A DNA stretch of 64,000 bases, taken from NCBI GenBank assembly GCA_963842975.1, contig CAWJIH010000004.1:186001-250000 (forward strand), read 5' to 3'. Under the pieces are notes generated by a model. The model was not told where the DNA came from. It did not search any database and worked only from the letters and a program-made list of their open reading frames with translations. Of this stretch, positions 25,958-34,288 are shown in pieces. Numbering within the stretch: position 1 is the first letter of the stretch; the number at the start of each line of letters is the position of its first letter. The DNA is from JACJWR01 sp963842975. GTDB taxonomy: Bacteria > Actinomycetota > Actinomycetes > S36-B12 > UBA10799. The translations under genes and the position numbers were made by a program.

Positions 25958-26652
25958 TAGTTGTTCTCGAACTCGTCGAGGACGATCGTGTTAGGCGGGT
26001 CATCGTCGTACCTGGCCGCAATCACGAGATCCTCGCCGAGTGTCCGGACCCTGAACTGCCACCCCGCCGGCAACGACAGCCGCTCGCCGAGGGTCGGCAA
26101 CTTGTCGACCGTATTGCCGGTGTCGATTCGCAAGGATGCGCTCTGCATCACGAACACCTTGCCGTCGGGGGCAACGAGCTCGTACACCTCAGCGCCGGCG
26201 TTGAAGACGTAGGTTGTGGTGCGCTTGGAGACCGTCTCCTGGTAAGGGGTTTGCTTGCCTGCGATGAAGGCGTCGAAGTCCGGCACAACGAAGGTGCCGT
26301 AGAGGTACATGGGGATGGGGCCGAGCATGCTCTGCTGGCCGCCGTCCATGGCGTAGGCAGTGAAGCTGTCCGTCAACCAGCGGCGCGGACCGTTGAAGCG
26401 GATGGCATCGCCGCCGTGTTCCTGCCGCAGTTCCGCTGGATCAAGGGCTCGGAAGCGCGCGTCAAACTCCTCGTCGGGGACGTCGTCGACGATGCCCAGG
26501 GAGTTGTAGTAGTGGCCCCAGCCGCCGGGTCCGTCGGCGTCCCTATTCATGACGAGGACCTCGGCGTGGTGCTGTCCGTGCGTAGTTTTCGCCTGAAACG
26601 ACGACACTGTCCTGCGGCTCTTTACTCGCCATGTTGGGCTACTTTCTCTCAT
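25936..26652 (-). CDS. Conserved-looking hypothetical protein
   Basis: 238 residues. Regions such as GPRRWLTDSFTAYAMDGG, PMYLYGTFVVPDFDAF and GWQFRVRTLGEDLVIAARYD look like a mixed alpha/beta soluble protein with well-kept codon structure. I do not recognise a domain. No signal peptide. A later start at the Met of MNRDADGPGG is possible, since the first 34 residues are basic and less protein-like. It overlaps the DUF1254 gene tail to tail, and this pairing may be functional. Confidence 0.6.
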   Translation of the reverse strand: MRESSPTWRVKSRRTVSSFQAKTTHGQHHAEVLVMNRDADGPGGWGHYYNSLGIVDDVPDEEFDARFRALDPAELRQEHGGDAIRFNGPRRWLTDSFTAYAMDGGQQSMLGPIPMYLYGTFVVPDFDAFIAGKQTPYQETVSKRTTTYVFNAGAEVYELVAPDGKVFVMQSASLRIDTGNTVDKLPTLGERLSLPAGWQFRVRTLGEDLVIAARYDDDPPNTIVLDEFENNYQRVNTA

Positions 26653-26783
26653 CGCTTGGGCGCGGTTGGGGTCTACTCCGGAGGATACGGGCCAAGGGGC
26701 CAGGTCTCCGGCTCCGAGTAGATCACCTTCCTTGCACCGCCGGCATCCCCCGCGACGGTGGATAGTGTCAGCCGTCTACTGGT

Positions 26784-27200
26784 TCACCCATCGTTGGCCG
26801 ACAGCGGGTCGAGGGCGGTCACCCCCGGCAGGTCCTCGAAGCGGGCACGCACGTCGAGGGACACCAGCGTGCGGCTATGTTCGGCGGCGTGGGCGGCGAT
26901 GATGAGGTCGTGTGCCCCGCGCGAGGAGCCGGACTGGCGCACGTGGGCCAGGAGTCGGGCATGTTCGGTGGCAGTGCGCTCGGTGTAGTCGAGCACTGTG
27001 ACCACGTCGAGGATGACCGCGAGGACGCGTGCCCGTTCGGCCGCTTGGGTGGCGGTGCGGGCGAGTTCGATGCCGACGCGGAATTCGGCGACGGTAATCG
27101 CGGCGATGGCCATGTCGTCATCGTCGAACGCCGTGGTGTCGAAGGTGGCGCGTTCGTAGGCGATGAGGGCGTTGGTGTCGAGGATTAGTTGTCGGGCCAT
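26784..27200 (-). CDS. vapC: VapC-type PIN-domain toxin
   Basis: 138 residues with the four PIN acidic positions: Asp8 in LILDTNALIA, Glu in TVAEFRVG, Asp in GAHDLIIAA and Asp in LVSLDVRARF. PIN toxins of this type cut tRNA or rRNA. Its ATG overlaps the vapB stop by 16 bases. A broken near-copy of the C-terminus lies 3.7 kb away. Confidence 0.93.
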   Translation of the reverse strand: MARQLILDTNALIAYERATFDTTAFDDDDMAIAAITVAEFRVGIELARTATQAAERARVLAVILDVVTVLDYTERTATEHARLLAHVRQSGSSRGAHDLIIAAHAAEHSRTLVSLDVRARFEDLPGVTALDPLSANDG

Positions 27201-27442
27201 GATCCGTTGGCTCGGGAGTCGAGGAGTTCGACGGCGTCGGCGATGTCGGCCTCAATGTCGGCGTCTAGGGCGGGGGCGTCGGCCAGGGCTGCGCGTAATG
27301 CTCGTCCTGTGGCTGGGGTGATGGGCCGCAGTTCCGCCACAGGATGCCCGTCGCGGGTGATGCGGATCGTCTCCCCCCGCTCGACACGATCGAGCACCTC
27401 GGAGAACCCCCGAGAGGCGTGCGTGGCGGTCACAGTCTTCAT
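27185..27442 (-). CDS. vapB: VapB/Phd-type antitoxin
   Basis: 85 residues. The N-terminal Phd/YefM fold (THASRGFSEVLDRVERGE, RITRDGHPVAELRPI) would bind the operator; the acidic C-terminal helix would neutralise VapC. First gene of the pair, with ATG 27442. Confidence 0.9.
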   Translation of the reverse strand: MKTVTATHASRGFSEVLDRVERGETIRITRDGHPVAELRPITPATGRALRAALADAPALDADIEADIADAVELLDSRANGSWPDN

Positions 27443-27596
27443 GTAATCAGATTATCAGAGTTCTGGTGGTGGAGTGTGGATTCGTTCTCACGACGAGCCC
27501 GGCGGTGGGCAAATGTGAAACGCCACAGAGCATGGCCTTTGCAGATTGCACCTTTGCTGCTGAGAGTTTGAACTCACTAGCTCGGGCTGCCTGGCG

Positions 27597-27760
27597 CCAG
27601 AGCCGCGTGTCGGAATCGAACCGACGACCGTCGGCTTGCAAGCCGGAAGCACGATCGCGGCTCTCGTGCTCGGAGTGACCTTCCGTCTCGGCGATTACTG
27701 CAGATTTGCTACACGTATTCCTTTGCTAGACGGATTTCGCCGGAGGTAGTTCAGGGAGGG
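27597..27760. repeat. att-like repeat E: tRNA-Thr 3' part plus conserved element terminus
   Basis: On the minus strand it reads like the anticodon arm, T arm and acceptor 3' strand of tRNA-Thr: CTTGCAAGCC ... GGTTCGATTCCGAC ... ACGCGGC. The D arm and 5' acceptor strand are absent, so it is not a tRNA gene. The next 120 bp match repeat D at 30612-30774, including an AGCACGA/TCGTGCT hairpin with a changed loop and the block GGATTTCGCCGGAGGTAGTT. This is the far left member of the array and fits the left end of an integrated element. Confidence 0.82.
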
Positions 27761-27790
27761 TGGCGGCGGCACCGTCCCTGCTTGGCTGAG

Positions 27791-27946
27791 ATGAGATCGC
27801 GAGCGCAGCTCGCACCCGAGTGGGGAGTGTCGCTCTCCACTGTGAAGCGGCTGAGCGCTCGGGCCGACTTCCCGACGGCGGTACGACTTGGCGGGCCGGT
27901 CCGTTGGGTGGCCGCTGCCCGAACGGCGAGGCCGGGCCCCGGATGA
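27791..27946 (+). CDS. Excisionase/AlpA-like helix-turn-helix micro-ORF
   Basis: 51 residues from ATG 27791. The segment APEWGVSLSTVKRLSAR followed by DFPTAVRLGGPVRW follows the MerR-like excisionase pattern: HTH, then DFP-x-xVRLGG-x-xRW. Such proteins direct excision of integrated elements or activate the integrase. It begins 31 bp inside the left end of the first element, where an xis gene would be expected. The C-terminus after RW diverges, so the last helix may be frameshifted. TTG 27785 is another possible start. Confidence 0.55.
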   Translation: MRSRAQLAPEWGVSLSTVKRLSARADFPTAVRLGGPVRWVAAARTARPGPG

Positions 27947-28358
27947 ACACCACCGGGCACTGGAGGAGCGGCGGCCAAGGCACCGCACACCTTCGGTGCC
28001 GGTGTCCCAGAACGGTCCTACCAACCACCCGAACCCGCCACCTCGGTCTCAACCGCGACGAAGGCAAACGGAGTAGGCGCGCCTCGGTTTGGGTGAGGTG
28101 CGGCACGAAACCACACCGCTGGTGGAACGCAGGGGACTGGACGCCAACCGGATGGACGTCGAGTTGCTGGGAACCCACCTTGGTGAGGCCTGTGCGGTCC
28201 CGTCAATGGCATTAGGGAGCAGCAGCGAGCCGATCCCCAGTCCTCAGGCGTGGTGACGATACTCGGGTGGGGCCGCTAGGAAGCCGAGTCCCTCATCGCG
28301 TTCTTCACCGTGCTGTCGAAGTAGCCGTGCTCGTCGTCGCTGGACACATCCGCGACCG
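27947..28358. other. Gap with no recognised gene
   Basis: About 410 bp inside the first element. Open frames on both strands are Arg/Pro-rich and overlap each other without a ribosome site. I see no repeat, RNA or regulatory motif. Confidence 0.4.
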
Positions 28359-29046
28359 TCACGCGCTGTCCGCTACGTCAACGTCTACGTCCCCGGACCT
28401 TCGCAGTGACGATGGCGCACTCATGGCGCCGAGGCCGAGCCGCTGGCGGGCGACGGGGCCGGGTGCATCGTCGGCGAGCCATCCCGCCCAGTCGCCGCCG
28501 GCTCCCATGTATCCGGAGTACAGCTTCGCCACGGCCTCGGGGTCCGAGGCGATCTCATCCCAGGAGCGCCCGGCCAGGGCAGGATGTTTGTCCTTCAGCG
28601 ACTGCAGCAAGAGGGCGGCTTGCCAGTCATTGAGGACGGGCTGTAGAGCGAAGTAGGGCAAGAGCTTGTACGAGTCGTGGATCTTGGACCGCGTCGATGC
28701 GCAGGTAGTCGTGCTCAAGGGCGTAGCCGATGAGTTCGCGGACCGTGCGGGCCTTGATTCGGTAGGGGCCGATGGAGGAGTTGAGACGGTACACGAGATG
28801 CGGGGCCAGGACGCCAATGCTGTCCTGGGCGTCCTTCACCAGCCTGCGCCACGTCGGGAGCCCCTGGTACCACTGGACCTCCGCGCCTCGCACAGCGTTG
28901 AGGACGCTCTCGGGCACCATTGGCCCCCGAAGTCGCACATTCATCCGGTCGACCAGCCTGGATCGCCTGACCGCGAGGATCATGAACAGGGCGAGCAGCA
29001 GGAGCGCACCGAGGGCTACGCCAGCTTCAAGCGACACCCAATCCAT
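28359..29046 (-). CDS. Single-pass membrane protein of unknown function, +1 frameshift
   Basis: ATG 29046 starts a protein with one membrane helix (residues about 8-26, EAGVALGALLLLALFMILAV) and a cytoplasmic domain. At about 28690 the frame ends soon, but the +1 frame continues KIHDSYKLLPYFALQPVL and SLKDKHPALAGRSWDEIA to a stop at 28359. Removing one C in GGTCCAAG joins them, giving about 228 residues. I do not recognise a family. It lies in the first tRNA-linked element. Confidence 0.55.
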
Positions 29047-29208
29047 GGCGACATGCTACTGCGCGCCAGGAGCCCCGGCGACTGGCGCGGTGGACCTGGG
29101 AGTCGGCGCAGGTCGTAAGGCTTCCCCCATCCGAAGCCCGGCGTGCTGCCGGCGATCTGCGCTCGACGGGTGCAGCTCTTGCCACCGGGCGCCGCCACGG
29201 GAAGGGGC

Positions 29209-30292
29209 GTGATCGTGGGTACGTGGATCCTTGAGGCCGAGTATGCGGTGCTGCTTTTCATGGGTGCCTGTGTGCTGGCGCTTGGGCCGTGGGTGGCTAC
29301 GCAGTACCGCCAGTTCGGGCGTGTCGCCGGTTGGGCGGCGGTCGTCTCGGCCGCGACGGTGGCGTACGCCGGGTCCATCGTGGCGTTCACGATGTTCCCG
29401 CTTCCGCAGGTCACCGCCGATTTCTGCACGCGCCGCGAACTACACGAGTACTGGAGCCTGGTGCCAGGCTCGTCCTTCGCGTAGGTGCTGGACTACGCCG
29501 ACGCGAACGGGGCGATCGCCGCGCTGACGTCGGGAGTGTTCCTGCAGGTCGCTTTCAATGTCGTGTTCTTCGTCCCGCTGGGTTTCCTGATCGGGCACCG
29601 CTGGCGCACCGGCTTCTGGCGCGCTGCGCTGATCGGGTTCGGCGTGTCCCTGGTCGTCGAGACTACGCAGGGAAGCGGCGTGTGGGGACTCTTCCCCTGC
29701 CCGTACCGGGTTGCGGAGGTCGACGACCTCATCACCAACACCACCGGTGCCGTGCTCGGCTGGGCACTGGCCCAGGTGCTTAACTCGAGGCTGCCCGACC
29801 CGCTACCGGGTCGGACGCCCGACCCGGGGCCACCCGATGTCGTGCGCCGCACAACTGCCGCGCTGATCGACGTTTTGGCGTTCATGGTCGCAGTCGTAGG
29901 CATCTCCACATGTGTCGATCTGGCTCGGCACGCGGTCGGGGTCGGGGAGACCGGTTCGCTGGAGGCGGACGGGCTGGCCTTCGCCGTGGTGCAGATCGTC
30001 GTGATCGCCGTGTTGTTCGTAATCCCCCGGCTCGCAGGGGTTTCCGCGACTGGCCGGGGGCGAACTCGGTCGCGTGCGGGATCGTCAGTTCCGCAAGGGA
30101 CGGCCGACTGGCCGACATGCGCTGCTGGTCAAGGCGCTCGCGCGCTTCGGACCGATCCCGGTCGTCGGCCTGGGCTGGCTGGCGTTCGGAGTCGTGGACC
30201 TCGTGGTCGCTCTGATCCGCTCTGACCGGCGCACCCTGGCCGACATCCTGTCGCGCACAGCGTTGGCCACCAGGGAAGCCATGTCCGCCTAG
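29209..30292 (+). pseudogene. VanZ-RDD fusion membrane protein, broken by a TAG and a +1 frameshift
   Basis: GTG 29209 with GAAGGGG upstream. The first half is VanZ-like: several membrane helices, SIVAFTMFPLPQV, then LQVAFNVVFFVPLGFLIGHRW and VVETTQGSG. A TAG at 29482-29484 interrupts it in the same frame. The second half is an RDD domain (VVRRTTAALIDVLAFMVAVV), broken by an extra G in a GGGGG run at about 30056-30060; the corrected frame continues DRQFRKGRPTGRHALLVKAL and ends at 30292. VanZ proteins are linked to glycopeptide and lipopeptide resistance; RDD proteins to ion transport. The fusion is odd and two lesions make it probably inactive. Confidence 0.72.
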
Positions 30293-30571
30293 ACTGGCGC
30301 GGATACTGCCGGGATTGCGGACGCAGGCGCGTCCTCGGACCGGCTCGGTGATGACGATTGACCTGACTTCCTAGAGTCCGGTCGATTGGGGGCGTCCCGG
30401 CAGGCGCTGATCAAGGTGTGGATCGCAGAGAGACTCGAACGCTCTGCCTGACGACGGGGTTGGCAGTGCGGAGAGCCACGGGCAAGGTCCGCCGAGAGTG
30501 TGGCCGGGCGCAGTATTGACGCCGCCGCATGCTGCCCATCGGTTGGGTCGGCTAGACATCCCCTCCCACTG

Positions 30572-30774
30572 CACGCCGCACCACATCCACACAGGTCAGC
30601 GCCATTTTCAGCCAGAGCCGCGTGTCGGAATCGAACCGACGACCGTGCGCTCACAAGACGGAAGCACGATCGCTGTATTCGTGCTGAAAATGACTATCCG
30701 TCTCGGCGATTGCTACAGATGTACTACCGGATTCCTTTGCTGGACGGATTTCGCCGGAGGTAGTTCAGGGAGGG
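30572..30774. repeat. att-like repeat D: junction of two tandem elements
   Basis: Three parts. Left flank 30572-30599 matches the left flank of repeat C at 25 of 28 bases with identical 14-base spacing to the core. The core 30612-30646 carries the tRNA-Thr 3' part (T arm GGTTCGATTCCGAC). The right flank to 30774 matches repeat E. So this site looks like the right end of one element fused to the left end of the next. Nothing else is recognised in 30293-30571. Confidence 0.82.
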
Positions 30775-30804
30775 TCGCGGCGGCGTTGCACCATCGCGAC
30801 GGCC

Positions 30805-30895
30805 GTGGATAGTCGCGGCCGTCGCGGTTGACGTAGACATCTTCGTGGCTCAGGACGCTTCGTTGGCGATCTCGGGGAGGCTGGCCCTCACCTCG
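30805..30895 (-). pseudogene. Phd/YefM antitoxin remnant
   Basis: EVRASLPEIANEAS in one frame and SHEDVYVNRDGRDY in another correspond to consecutive parts of the antitoxin at 23923-24210 (EVKARLSEIADEVD, HERVYVTRNGRDF). A frame change separates them and the C-terminal toxin-binding part is absent. Confidence 0.55.
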
Positions 30896-31116
30896 GGACG
30901 GTCGTTTGGTACCCATTCGGCCGCGCGCGTGGCCGCTGTTCTGGTGCCGGACCAGCGACTTGGCAAGGTCCCGGCAAAGGCTCGCGCCTCTGGGCTTCGA
31001 AGTCTGCCGCATCCGTTGGCACAGGTGGCAAATCGATCACTGAGTGAGCGAGCGACTTCAACCGATCATGACCAGACGGTCCTCCGATCCGGACGCTGGC
31101 GTTCACGTGGGGGCAG
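30896..31116. other. Unassigned sequence in the second element
   Basis: No gene I can support. A minus-strand frame contains DLPPVPTDAADFEAQRREPL, but no start, ribosome site or family is evident. Confidence 0.35.
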
Positions 31117-31365
31117 TCAGTCGGAGCGTTCCTTGTCCAGTCGTTCCAGGATCCAGGATCGAACAAGCGTGGACGGGGGTAGGTGCTTGGCAGCGGCGAC
31201 CTTTTGGACCTCAGCCTCCTCCTCGGCACTGAGCCGAACGGAGTACACCTTCCGGCGGTTCGGTCGCTGGCCCGCAGTACTGGCAGGGTAGGCGTCGTCC
31301 TTGGTCTGTTCGGACTCGCGGCGGAGCCGGTCGGCTAGAGCTGGATCAATCGTCTTGGCCATCAT
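31117..31365 (-). CDS. Ribbon-helix-helix antitoxin-like protein
   Basis: 82 residues from the first of two ATGs at 31365. The C-terminal half, RKVYSVRLSAEEEAEVQKVA then HLPPSTLVRSWILERL, is a ribbon-helix-helix DNA-binding fold as in BrnA/CopG-type antitoxins. The N-terminal 40 residues are charged and probably bind the toxin. It follows and overlaps the toxin-like gene by 20 bases: toxin first, as in brnTA. Confidence 0.78.
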   Translation of the reverse strand: MMAKTIDPALADRLRRESEQTKDDAYPASTAGQRPNRRKVYSVRLSAEEEAEVQKVAAAKHLPPSTLVRSWILERLDKERSD

Positions 31366-31659
31366 TGTCTCCTTGCTGGTACAGCTGCAGGTCCGCACCG
31401 GTTGCGGGCCAGGCATTGATGCCATGTAGCTCACTGTCCAGGTCGCGATAGGCGATCACGACTAGGACCCGGCCACCCGATCGCGAGAGGCCGATGAAAC
31501 GGGAAGCTCCCATGCGTGATTTTGGGTCCGGTTCGAGAGCCAAGAGGTCCACATCTGCCATGACCTCCTGAGTCCACTCCAGTTCGATACGACGCCATCG
31601 GGATAGCGGGCGCCACGGGACCTGACGTACGACGCGGCGCTGGAATCCCAGTGGATCAT
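31346..31659 (-). CDS. BrnT-like toxin, -1 frameshift
   Basis: ATG 31659 begins MIHWDSSAASYVRSRGARYPDG; after a one-base loss near 31598 the frame continues LEWTQEVMADVDLLALEPDP, ASRFIGLSRSGGRVLVVIAY and GINAWPATGADLQLY. The strand order R-F-IG-S ... R-LVVI ... I-AW-AT resembles BrnT/RelE-like ribonucleases. About 104 residues when repaired. As given it would be inactive, leaving the antitoxin alone. The name BrnT is by pattern only. Confidence 0.55.
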
Positions 31660-31962
31660 TTCGCTCACCATGCCAGCGTTCTGTACGTCCTACGTCGTAG
31701 TACATCGCGCCGAAACGGTGCAGCGGCCGATGGGGGAGGTCGAGCGCCTTCCTGCGACGGCGGAAAAGGCGCCGGGCAACGCCCAAGTCGGGGTGGTGAG
31801 AATTCGTTGGCTGGGCCTGGTCTCCGAGGTGGGTGGGGCGCTTGAGTTGTAGGACGGGTCGGGGAAATCTCGGCCGGTACGTCGAGTGCAGGCGAGCAAG
31901 GCGGCCGTGGGCGTTACTTCGCGGGGCTGCCCTCAAACTGCCTCGACCGCTCCCCTGCCCCC
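31660..31962. other. Upstream region of the toxin-antitoxin pair
   Basis: About 300 bp that should include the promoter of the toxin-like gene. Open frames are short and overlapping. No palindrome or repeat stood out. Confidence 0.35.
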
Positions 31963-32021
31963 CACGCCGCCCCACATCCGCGCAGGTCAGGTGTACTTTC
32001 AACTAGAGCCGCGTGTCGGAA
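31963..32021. repeat. att-like repeat C: element end with short tRNA-Thr 3' core
   Basis: Left flank 31963-31990 matches repeat D's left flank (25/28). The core AGAGCCGCGTGTCGGAA at 32005-32021 is the acceptor and start of the T arm of tRNA-Thr; after that the match stops. The integrase fragment begins inside this core. It marks the right end of the second element. Confidence 0.75.
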
Positions 32022-32450
32022 CTCCTCGACGCGTGGGAGGACCCGGACCGTCCGCGGCCCTCGCCGTGGTCGCCCAAGCACGCGGCGGGGGTTCGCTGGG
32101 GGCGCCGCCACGGCTACCTGGTCACGGCCCCGGAGCGCCTCATCGGCGATGTTCACTGGGCCGGCCAGCGCGAGGTTGAGGCGCACGAGCAGGGCACGGA
32201 CCCGCTGTGGGTGCCCCAGGATCAAATTCCGTCGCACACCGATGTGGCCGCGTTGTACAAGGCGATGGCCGGGTTGTGTCGCAAGGGTGAGCCGACGGCG
32301 CTGGCGTTGCTGGTGGCCGCCTACTCGGGGGTGCGAATGGGGGAGCTGCGGGCGCTACGCGGCAGCGACGTGGATACCCGGCGCAGGTTGATTCGGGTGA
32401 CGCGGCAGGTGGCCGAAGTGGACGGGGTGCCGACAACACCCCTCGCCTGC
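32013..32450 (+). pseudogene. Tyrosine recombinase (integrase) fragment
   Basis: The frame from GTG 32013 contains LWVPQDQIPSHTDVAALYKA and then ALALLVAAYSGVRMGELRAL, the region with the first catalytic Arg of tyrosine recombinases (G-x-R-x-xE-L). It continues RGSDVDTRRRLIRVTRQVAE to about 32440 and then loses similarity. The N-terminal arm-binding part is cut at the att repeat, and the H-x-x-R and Tyr motifs are missing. So the enzyme is lost. Its place next to the tRNA-derived repeats fits an integrase that used this tRNA as its target. Confidence 0.75.
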
Positions 32451-32610
32451 CGGGGTTGGTCTGTTTCGCGTGGCACCGTCGATGGCGCATGGTCTGAAGG
32501 TGTGCGCATCGATTGGAGGGGAGGGGGCGCACTGCCGGGCCGGTCCACCAGTTGGGCGTTGTGAAGTTCCTGAGTCTCCCGCTGACCACTTTTGTGGGCG
32601 TGGCATCAGC

Positions 32611-32805
32611 CTAAGGACCCTGGGTGGGACCAGCCCGGCCGCGATATGTGTGACCGAGACGTTCTCGCGCCGCGGGTGTTCCCGGGCTCCGCAGGCAAGT
32701 CGCCCCAGCAGCACAAACTGGTGGTGGGGCCGATGCGTGCTGTCCAACCGGCCCAGTGCTGCTGCCGCTGGTGTCGAGTCGACGATGGCAGGTGTAGCAG
32801 CGCAA
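32611..32805 (-). CDS. Small Cys-containing ORF downstream of the nucleotidase
   Basis: 64 residues starting MRCYTCHRRLDTSG, with CxxC and two later Cys. It could be a small zinc-binding protein. It lies 25 bp after the nucleotidase on the same strand. The second half is Arg/Pro-rich and unconvincing, so it may be a shadow. Confidence 0.3.
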   Translation of the reverse strand: MRCYTCHRRLDTSGSSTGPVGQHASAPPPVCAAGATCLRSPGTPAARERLGHTYRGRAGPTQGP

Positions 32806-32830
32806 GGCGGAGGGGAAGACGTGCCGAGGA

Positions 32831-33286
32831 CTACAGGAGGTACGCCACTACCGCGTCCCAGTCGGGGTAGTCGTCGCTTCCGAAGCGGATGAGTTCGCCG
32901 CCGAATCGGTCGGCGCCGTTCTTGGTGCGGTCGTCGATGAGGTAGTCGCCGAGGTGTAGGTGCTTGTTGTGGGAGAGGATCAGGCGCTTGTGGGCGGGAG
33001 TGCCGGGGGCCTCGCCGAGGTAGCGGTGAACCCAGGTGAGCTTGTCCGACCACGCCGACGGGTTGTGCCAGGACGCCGTGGACAACAGGTAGGTGTCGTA
33101 GCGCTCGGACAGTTGCCGGTGGGCCTCCACGGCACCGGGCATCGGGTCCATGACGGCAAAGACCCCCGGGATTTCGTCCTCTCGGCCGGCGTACTGGGCA
33201 CGGACGTCGGCGGGCATCTTCTCAACGCCGGACATGAAGTCCACCAGGACTCCATCCATATCGATGTAGAGGATCTGTTGAGTCAT
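32831..33286 (-). CDS. 5'(3')-deoxyribonucleotidase-like HAD phosphatase
   Basis: 151 residues with the HAD signature YIDMDGVLVDF at the N-terminus (both catalytic Asp), the motif II region LLSTASWHNPSAWSDKLTWV, and motif III/IV YLIDDRTKNGADRFGG. This layout matches the small NT5C-like bacterial 5'(3')-deoxyribonucleotidases that remove phosphate from deoxynucleotides. Such genes are frequent in phages and mobile elements. It is the clearest intact gene in the third inter-repeat segment. Confidence 0.88.
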   Translation of the reverse strand: MTQQILYIDMDGVLVDFMSGVEKMPADVRAQYAGREDEIPGVFAVMDPMPGAVEAHRQLSERYDTYLLSTASWHNPSAWSDKLTWVHRYLGEAPGTPAHKRLILSHNKHLHLGDYLIDDRTKNGADRFGGELIRFGSDDYPDWDAVVAYLL

Positions 33287-33416
33287 GGCAGGAGCCTTTC
33301 TGTCGGGTGGTGCGGTTGCTTGGTTGGTGGCGACACGAGGCGCGCAGGTGGTCCCGCTGCGAGAGGGGGAGGCTGGTCAAACTCCCACCAACGTTGTTTC
33401 AGCCTTGAAACTTCCG

Positions 33417-33590
33417 TCAGGTTGGCCCGTCTTGGACATCCCGCAGCGACTCGAGGTAGGGAATGGCTCGCACGTTCTTAGGCCGATTGGCCGATCGCCT
33501 TGCTTCGATTATGTCGTCCAGCGCGGCGACGCGCACGATCAGGCGGTCGGCGATTTCCTCGGTCGAGGCGTGGGCTGACCAATCGGGGGA
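33417..33590 (-). pseudogene. Possible nucleotidyltransferase C-terminal remnant
   Basis: An open minus frame ending at 33417 reads STEEIADRLIVRVAALDDII and ARRSANRPKNVRAIPYLESL. The D-x-I-x-x(R/K)-x-x-x-RPK pattern recalls the C-terminal tail of AbiEii/MNT-type nucleotidyltransferases. The nucleotide-binding GSxxxxDxD core is absent. Support is thin. Confidence 0.3.
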
Positions 33591-33631
33591 TCCGGCGATT
33601 TCCTCCGGGGTCGGTGATCACGCTCGGGCGC

Positions 33632-33684
33632 GAAACGAGTGTGGGTTCAGGGCCGAAAAACGGCCTTGAACCCACACTCGTTTC
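33632..33684. repeat. Long hairpin: 24-bp inverted repeat with 5-base loop
   Basis: Arms 33632-33655 and 33661-33684 around AAAAA. The only mismatch is a G opposite T (a G-U wobble in RNA), so the stem is 23 Watson-Crick pairs plus a wobble. It lies between the nucleotidase and the 33722-34033 gene, outside coding sequence. No T-run follows either arm, so it is not a standard terminator, though it could stop or protect transcripts. Confidence 0.92.
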
Positions 33685-33721
33685 AGAAACCGACGGCCAC
33701 GGACGTCACCACCGTCGAGTG

Positions 33722-34033
33722 TTAGTAGTCCCAGCGGTCGCGGTCGTGCTGGGCGTGTGCTTCGTGGAGCCGCATGTCGATGTGGGTGAAGAATTCGGCG
33801 GGGTGGGCGGCGGCCCAGCTGCCCAGCCCGTGGCAGAGCACGAGGAGTTCGGCCTCGAGCCGGGCGTGGATAGCGCCGCGCTCAGGGAACGGTGCGTCAT
33901 CCTCGCGGGCCCAGCGGACCAGGTCGGCCTGGTAGGCGTCCTCAACGGCGGAGGCGAGGTAGGCGCGGGCGCGGTTGTTGACACTGGCGCGGACGACGTC
34001 GGAGGGACGGCGGTCGAACGGGGTGGTGGACAT
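33722..34033 (-). CDS. Hypothetical helical protein
   Basis: 103 residues, ATG 34033 with AGGAGGATC upstream. The sequence is helical and acidic (ARAYLASAVEDAYQADLVRW, ARLEAELLVLCHGLGSWAA). I do not recognise it. It lies between the long hairpin and the tRNA-Thr gene, in the third inter-repeat segment. Confidence 0.55.
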   Translation of the reverse strand: MSTTPFDRRPSDVVRASVNNRARAYLASAVEDAYQADLVRWAREDDAPFPERGAIHARLEAELLVLCHGLGSWAAAHPAEFFTHIDMRLHEAHAQHDRDRWDY

Positions 34034-34245
34034 GATCCTCCTTCTCCGAGCTGCGGGTCTGTCCGGATTCGGACAGAGCTCACCCGCGTCGGTTGATCGG
34101 CAGGGGGATCAGGGGTTACACAAGGGGTTCAACGGTCGGGCCAGAGCGGGTATTCCCGGTTGCGGGAAGTCACGATTGGATTCATGGCGGCAGTTTGGCC
34201 CAGTCAGCCGTTTGCGCCGCTGGACCACGCAGCAAAGGCACAACT

Positions 34246-34288
34246 TTCAACCAGAGCCGCGTCTCGAAATCTTCAACCAGAGCCGCGT
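34246..34288. repeat. att-like repeats B and A next to tRNA-Thr
   Basis: TTCAACCAGAGCCGCGT occurs twice, at 34246-34262 and 34272-34288, 26 bp apart. The second copy is the real 3' end of the tRNA gene. The first is a minimal extra copy of the acceptor-stem end, as left by element integration or excision. Confidence 0.85.

Noticed and set aside
27597..27650. tRNA gene on the minus strand
   Set aside because: Only anticodon arm, T arm and the 3' acceptor strand are present; no D arm or matching 5' strand.
30612..30660. Second tRNA gene on the minus strand
   Set aside because: Same reason: a 3' half only, best read as an att site.
33632..33684. Rho-independent terminator
   Set aside because: No T-run on either strand after the stem and the stem is unusually long.
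27597..34288. Integron cassette array with attC sites
   Set aside because: Repeats are tRNA-derived, not imperfect attC palindromes, and the integrase fragment is of the ordinary tyrosine type.
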